Below are positions 60,256 through 64,000 of a stretch of 64,000 nucleotides of DNA, one piece after another; within the stretch, counting starts at the first letter, position 1; each line of letters begins with the position of its first letter. The position numbers were made by a program, and so were the translations under genes. The stretch is taken from the NCBI RefSeq assembly GCF_001611675.1, contig NZ_CP014766.1, positions 1,674,001-1,738,000 on the forward strand, in the 5' to 3' direction. The notes under the pieces were generated by a model. The model was given only the letters and a program-made list of their open reading frames with translations. It had not been told where the DNA came from and searched no databases. The DNA is from Pontibacter akesuensis (GTDB taxonomy: Bacteria > Bacteroidota > Bacteroidia > Cytophagales > Hymenobacteraceae).

Positions 60256-61818
60256 TTACTCCTCCTCCAATATCGTAAACTTAAATTCCAGCGGATCAAA
60301 AGCCTCTACCAGGGCAGGTATGAAGTCGGGGTTGTTTGTGGTGTAAGAGAGCAGGTTATCTTTGCGCTCCTGCAGGCTGCCGCCCGGGAACAGCTTATCC
60401 TTCAGGTTCTCGAGTTGCTTAAAGGTCTGCTCGTGCTTGTTGTCGCGTGCCTTGGAGATCTTCTTCTCCAGCATCTGCAGGGCGTTATGCGCTTTCTGCT
60501 CCTCGGCTCCCACGGCCTTTACCAGCGTGGGGTCAATCTCCTTCGCCAGCTTCTCCACTTCGGCAAAAGCGGCGGCCACGGCTTTGCGCTGTGCGGTCAG
60601 GTCAATATCCTCTTCGTGAATCTGGGCAGATAGCTGCTTTTTCAGCTCCTGGTACTCCTGGAACAGCTCCTGCGGCTCCAGCCCTAATTTGTGCATGCGG
60701 TTGGCATTGCTGCGGCTTATGTAGAGGGCAGAGTTGCGCAGCATCAGCACCGGGAAAGCCACATTATAGGCGGCAAACAGCGCTTTAAGCTGAAACCAGT
60801 AGGCTACCTCTGCGCCACCGCCAATGTAAGCCAGGTTTGGAAGTATAAGCTCTTCGTACAGCGGCCGCAGAATCACATTCGGGCTGAAGCGCTCCGGGTG
60901 CGCCTGTGCTTCCTGCCGGATCTCCTCCAGCGTAAAGCTGGTGTCGGTGTTAAGTACTTTATAGGTGTCGTCTTCCTGCACAAGGCGCTCACGCAGTGTA
61001 TCGGTCAGGTAAAACAGGTTTATCTCGCGCGAGTATACTTGCGGTTTATAGCCTGCTTCTTCCAGTTGCGCACTCGCCTCCTCCACCAATTTGTTCGACA
61101 GCTGTTCTGTCAGCTCCTTCTCTACCACCGGTAGCAGCGCCTTTTTCAGTTCGGCATGGTCACCGTCAATACTTACCAGGCCGTACTCGCCAAACAGCGC
61201 ATGTGTAATAGCGCGCGTGGCATCAGCCAGGTTCCTGCTGTTGCGGTAGGCCTCCTCAAAAATTGGGTATGCCTCCGGCAGTTCTGCCAGCAGTGGCTCC
61301 ATGTCTTCCAGCGAGAATCTGCCAACAGCTCCGGTCTGGTCCGTCTCCCAAGTATACTTCTTCCCGAACAGGTTAAAGTGGTTGATCTCGGCAAAGTCGT
61401 GGTCTTCGGTGGCCATCCAGTACACCGGCACGAAGTTGTAGTCCGGGTAGCGCTCCTGCAGTTGTTTGCAGGTGTTGATGGCTGTAACGATTTTGTAAAC
61501 GAAGTATAGCGGACCGGTAAAGATGTTAAGCTGGTGGCCGGTGGTGATGGTGAAGGTATTGGGCTGCAGCAGCAGGTCGATGTTCTGCTGCACCTTTGGG
61601 TGGATATCGGAGAGGGAAGTATATTGCTCCTGCAGTGCCTGGTGCAGCGTTTGCCGCTGTGCTTCACTAAAGCTTTTCTCCTTTAGCTGGGCCTCGAAAG
61701 CCTCGAGGGTTGGGAAGTGGTTGTAAAACGGTTGCAGCTGCTCGCTACAACAGAGATAGTCGCGCACGGTATCAGAAAATGCGCCAGTGGCGGCATAATC
61801 CATCTTTGTTATTTTCAT
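60256..61818 (-). CDS. bshC: Bacillithiol biosynthesis cysteine-adding enzyme BshC
   Basis: A 520-residue protein of typical BshC length. Features include TITTGHQLNIFTGPLYFVYK, VPVYWMATEDHDFAEINHF, and ISRSNANRMHKLGLEPQELF. A long coiled coil (EEDIDLTAQRKAVAAAFAEV to KLFPGGSLQERKDN) is the family's dimer element. It adds cysteine to glucosaminyl-malate in bacillithiol synthesis. Bacillithiol in Bacteroidota has been reported. The coding region contains palindrome AAGTATACTT at 61350-61359. The ATG at 61818 starts the conserved part. Confidence 0.94.
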   Translation of the reverse strand: MKITKMDYAATGAFSDTVRDYLCCSEQLQPFYNHFPTLEAFEAQLKEKSFSEAQRQTLHQALQEQYTSLSDIHPKVQQNIDLLLQPNTFTITTGHQLNIFTGPLYFVYKIVTAINTCKQLQERYPDYNFVPVYWMATEDHDFAEINHFNLFGKKYTWETDQTGAVGRFSLEDMEPLLAELPEAYPIFEEAYRNSRNLADATRAITHALFGEYGLVSIDGDHAELKKALLPVVEKELTEQLSNKLVEEASAQLEEAGYKPQVYSREINLFYLTDTLRERLVQEDDTYKVLNTDTSFTLEEIRQEAQAHPERFSPNVILRPLYEELILPNLAYIGGGAEVAYWFQLKALFAAYNVAFPVLMLRNSALYISRSNANRMHKLGLEPQELFQEYQELKKQLSAQIHEEDIDLTAQRKAVAAAFAEVEKLAKEIDPTLVKAVGAEEQKAHNALQMLEKKISKARDNKHEQTFKQLENLKDKLFPGGSLQERKDNLLSYTTNNPDFIPALVEAFDPLEFKFTILEEE

Positions 61819-62028
61819 TGTCTGTACTTCCATCTGCTTTGTAGCCGCGGGTTTGCTCTTTAAACAGTTTAGCGGGAAATGTGTTGCCGCCAATTGCCGC
61901 TTTCCCACAAAGTAAAGATATTATTTCCGCTTTTGCAGCCAACACGACAGAAAGCAGGCCGCCTGGGATGAGCTTAAAACCATTCCGCTGACACACGTAA
62001 ACAAACCTATACTTCTAAAATACAGACT

Positions 62029-62409
62029 ATGGGATTATTAAGCGGAATGATGGGCAACGCCTCCGAGGTGTCTATCGAGAAAATAACAAAAGAGTTTCAA
62101 CCCATCCTCATTGATGGCGAGCAGATTGAGCGGGCCTACCGGCTGATACGGGACATGCTGGTGTTTACTAACAAGCGCCTCATCCTCGTGAACCGCCAGG
62201 GCCTCACCGGCTCCAAAACCGATTACCAGAGCATCCCCTACAGCAGCATCAAGATGTTCTCCAAAGAAAGCGCCGGCATCGGCGACCTGGATGCAGAGCT
62301 GAAGATCTGGCTGACCGGAGAAACAGCGCCCACCATCAAACAGGACTTTAGGAAAGGTGACAATATCAATGAGGCCTACCGGGTGCTTAGCCGGCATGTG
62401 CTGAAATAG
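62029..62409 (+). CDS. bPH_1 (bacterial PH domain) protein
   Basis: A 126-residue bacterial PH-domain protein. The body reads ILIDGEQIERAYRLIRDMLV then FTNKRLILVNRQGLTG and YSSIKMFSKESAGIGDLDAE. This is the YvbH-like pattern. Such domains form ring-shaped oligomers in crystals. Function is unknown. It is followed by a GC-rich repeat hairpin and a DUF559 gene. Confidence 0.93.
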   Translation: MGLLSGMMGNASEVSIEKITKEFQPILIDGEQIERAYRLIRDMLVFTNKRLILVNRQGLTGSKTDYQSIPYSSIKMFSKESAGIGDLDAELKIWLTGETAPTIKQDFRKGDNINEAYRVLSRHVLK

Positions 62410-62413
62410 GACC

Positions 62414-62440
62414 TGCCCCCTCCTAACAACAGGAGGGGGT
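62414..62440. repeat. GC-rich hairpin repeat
   Basis: CCCCCTCCTAACAACAGGAGGGGG folds perfectly and could terminate transcription after the PH gene. It belongs to the REP-like family. Confidence 0.75.
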
Positions 62441-62488
62441 TCTTTCGAGGAGTTGCTTGGTTACCTGCACAAAAATAATAATTTGTAT

Positions 62489-62848
62489 ATGAGGAAAGAC
62501 CAGTTGCATAGCATTCCGACCCTAAAAGAGCAGCGGGCAATTTTGCGTAATAATTTGACACCCGCGGAGGAAGAGCTTTGGAGGCTGCTACGAAAGCATA
62601 AGCTGAATGGGCTTAAGTTCAGAAGACAACATAGTATAGGCGGCTATATCGTGGACTTCTACTGCGCGTCCTTGAAATTAGTCATCGAAGTGGATGGTTC
62701 TGTGCACGACACAGAGGAAGCTATGGCCAATGACAAAGCGAGGTATGAAACACTGCAACATTTAGGTTATAAAATTATGCGCATCAGAAACAGCGACGTA
62801 TTTGATTCTCCAGAGCATGTCTTAAAACGTATAACTGCAGCAACTTAA
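62489..62848 (+). CDS. DUF559 (VSR-like) endonuclease domain protein
   Basis: A 119-residue protein with the PD-(D/E)xK-like core of DUF559: FRRQHSIGGYIVDFYCASLK, then LVIEVDGSVHD and the late YKIMRIRNSDVFD. An N-terminal NLTPAEEELWRLLRKHKLNG is typical of the family. DUF559 is related to very-short-patch repair endonucleases and often sits alone. The TTG-initiated frame begins at 62453; the ATG at 62489 is chosen. It lies between two GC-rich hairpins. Confidence 0.92.
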   Translation: MRKDQLHSIPTLKEQRAILRNNLTPAEEELWRLLRKHKLNGLKFRRQHSIGGYIVDFYCASLKLVIEVDGSVHDTEEAMANDKARYETLQHLGYKIMRIRNSDVFDSPEHVLKRITAAT

Positions 62849-62865
62849 AACAACTAAATAACCCC

Positions 62866-62897
62866 CTCCTGTTTTTAGGAGGGGGCAGGGGGAGGTA
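62866..62897. repeat. GC-rich hairpin repeat
   Basis: CCCCCTCCTGTTTTTAGGAGGGGG with trailing CAGGGGGAGG. Same family as the copy at 62414, so the DUF559 gene is bracketed by two near-identical hairpins. Confidence 0.75.
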
Positions 62898-62906
62898 AAA
62901 CAAAAA

Positions 62907-62931
62907 GCCCCGCAAGCTATACTTGCGGGGC
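62907..62931 (-). terminator. Terminator of rimO
   Basis: GCCCCGCAAG pairs with CTTGCGGGGC around CTATA. T5 follows on the minus strand. Loop and stem edge together form TATACTT. Confidence 0.9.
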
Positions 62932-62961
62932 CTCTTAAAGTATTACTAATGAAAAGGAGGT

Positions 62962-64000
62962 CTAACTTACCACCTCGCCATACAAATCGAAGTCAGAAGA
63001 ACCGGTGATTTTTACGTTAGCGAAATCACCAAGGCGCACATAAGCGTTATCTGCTGCCACAAGCACTTCGTTGTCTACTTCCGGGGAATCGTACTGGGTA
63101 CGGCCCACGAAGTAACCGCTTTCTTTGCGGTCGAAAAGCACTTTGAAGGTCTTGCCTACTTTCTCCTCATTCAGCTCTACAGAGATGCCCTGCTGCAGCT
63201 CCATAATGGCGTCAGCACGGTCCTGCTTTACCTCCTCCGGCACGTCATCCTCCAGCGTGAAGGAGTGCGTGTTGTCTTCATGGGAGTAGGTAAAAATGCC
63301 GAGACGGTCGAATTTCGTCTCTTCTACCCAATCGTACAGTTCCTGGAAGTCTTTGTCAGTTTCGCCTGGGTGACCAGCGATTAGAGTGGTTCTAAGAGCA
63401 ATGTCCGGCACGCGCTGGCGAATCTGGTCAACCAGCTCAATGGTGCGGCGCTTGCTGATGCCGCGGCGCATGGTCTTGAGCATGTTGTCCGAAATGTGCT
63501 GCAGCGGCATGTCCATGTACTTGCAGATGTTGTCGCGCTCGTTCATCACGTCAAACACCTCCATCGGGAATTGCGATGGGTACGCATACTGCATCCTGAT
63601 CCACTCGATGCCGTTGACATCAGACAGATTGCGAAGCAAATCAGCCAGCTTGCGTTCGCCGTAGTGCTGTAAACCATAGTAGGTCAGGTCCTGGGCAATC
63701 AGCACCAGTTCCTTTGTGCCCATACTTGCCAGGCGTTTAGCGTCGCGCACCAGGTCCTCAATCGGACGGTCCACGTGCTTGCCCCGCATCAGCGGGATGG
63801 CGCAGAAAGAGCAGGGGCGGTTGCAGCCTTCAGCTATTTTAAAATAAGCGTAGTGGGATGGTGTAGTTAGCAGGCGCTCCCCGATCAGTTCATGCTTGTA
63901 ATCGGCCTCCAGCTTCTTGAGCAGCTGAGGCAATTCCAGTGTTCCGAAATAGGCGTCCACCTGCGGAATCTCCACTTCCAGCGATTCCTTGTAGCGCTGC
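62962..64000 (-). CDS. rimO: Ribosomal protein S12 methylthiotransferase RimO, N-terminus cut off
   Basis: The reading frame continues to the window edge (ERYKESLEVEIPQVDAYFG precedes the core), so the N-terminal UPF0004 domain with its auxiliary cluster lies mostly outside. The radical SAM motif is CNRPCSFCAIPLMRGKH. DMPLQHISDNMLKTMRRG and the C-terminal TRAM domain (GISVELNEEKVGKTFKVLF to the end) are complete. It adds a methylthio group to Asp88 of S12. The order YFGT-like then LERR-type sites suits RimO rather than MiaB. Confidence 0.95.
   Translation of the reverse strand, partial: QRYKESLEVEIPQVDAYFGTLELPQLLKKLEADYKHELIGERLLTTPSHYAYFKIAEGCNRPCSFCAIPLMRGKHVDRPIEDLVRDAKRLASMGTKELVLIAQDLTYYGLQHYGERKLADLLRNLSDVNGIEWIRMQYAYPSQFPMEVFDVMNERDNICKYMDMPLQHISDNMLKTMRRGISKRRTIELVDQIRQRVPDIALRTTLIAGHPGETDKDFQELYDWVEETKFDRLGIFTYSHEDNTHSFTLEDDVPEEVKQDRADAIMELQQGISVELNEEKVGKTFKVLFDRKESGYFVGRTQYDSPEVDNEVLVAADNAYVRLGDFANVKITGSSDFDLYGEVVS

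Larger units (their letters stand above)
1..64000. repeat. Dispersed TATACTT/AAGTATA heptamer across the whole window
   Basis: By eye I count about 95 copies of the exact heptamer, roughly 58 as TATACTT and 37 as AAGTATA on the plus strand. About 50 more are CATACTT/AAGTATG variants. Chance expectation from base composition is 7-8. Examples are 114, 4399, 8582, 9231, 10717, 11719, 18646, 24538, 31411, 38451, 45281, 53871, 61033 and 62002. Copies are inside and between genes, and no extended consensus beyond the heptamer is evident, though G or T often follows. Function unknown. Confidence 0.9.

Noticed and set aside
1-64000. TATACTT as a promoter element
   Set aside because: Most copies lie inside genes in both orientations with no relation to gene starts, and it does not fit TAnnTTTG.
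1-64000. Prophage, IS element or integrative element
   Set aside because: No transposase, integrase, structural phage gene or conjugation gene was found on either strand.

Overview
The window is a piece of a Bacteroidota chromosome, most likely Cytophagales/Hymenobacteraceae and Pontibacter-like. This assignment is an inference. It rests on moderate GC, Bacteroidota-type -7 promoter elements (TAnnTTTG), a TonB receptor with a carboxypeptidase-regulatory-like N-terminus, and families typical of the phylum (BT_3928, PorT-like barrel, DUF1599, DUF3891, DUF4403, LytS/LytTR pairs). There are no transposases, phage genes or CRISPR arrays. One tRNA (Asn) is present and no rRNA.

Layout. 1-3.1 kb: type III polyketide synthase cassette (FAD oxidoreductase, PKS, methyltransferase). 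3.4-7.7 kb: histone-deacetylase-like hydrolase, a gap with two DnaA-box-like sites, PorT-like barrel, YceI lipoprotein, a small membrane protein and a PfpI/DJ-1 protein. 7.9-11.9 kb: iron-type TonB receptor plus PepSY membrane protein behind a promoter overlapped by a dyad operator candidate. 12.6-18.6 kb: two thioredoxin-fold proteins, an AT-rich pair of accessory genes, an NlpC/P60 hydrolase, YkvA and a YgjP-type metallopeptidase. 19.4-26.4 kb: TetR-TolC-HlyD-RND efflux operon ending in an ACP-like gene that lacks the usual serine. 26.6-29.2 kb: LiaF-like/LytS/LytTR signalling operon. 30-39 kb: pheS, 3-hydroxyacyl-CoA dehydrogenase, a degenerate Rieske-like lipoprotein, tRNA-Asn, fatty acid hydroxylase, shikimate kinase, an ABC permease, BT_3928, DUF1599, folP and the c-di-AMP cyclase cdaA. 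40-45 kb: kbl and tdh (threonine to glycine) separated by a repeat-protein gene and a repeat-filled gap. 45-64 kb: mostly housekeeping genes (rlmN, mnmD, ECF sigma factor, glutathione peroxidase, aldo/keto reductase, 5-FTHF cyclo-ligase, bshC, rimO).

The most striking signal is not a gene. The heptamer TATACTT, or its complement AAGTATA, occurs about 95 times by eye in 64 kb, where base composition predicts 7-8. It lies in both orientations, inside genes in all three codon phases, between genes, in terminator loops and in a few perfect palindromes. Its density is like that of known DNA uptake sequences or the cyanobacterial HIP1 palindrome. A second layer of repeats sits only between genes: three copies of a roughly 230-300 bp element, GC-rich REP-like hairpins and several smaller families.
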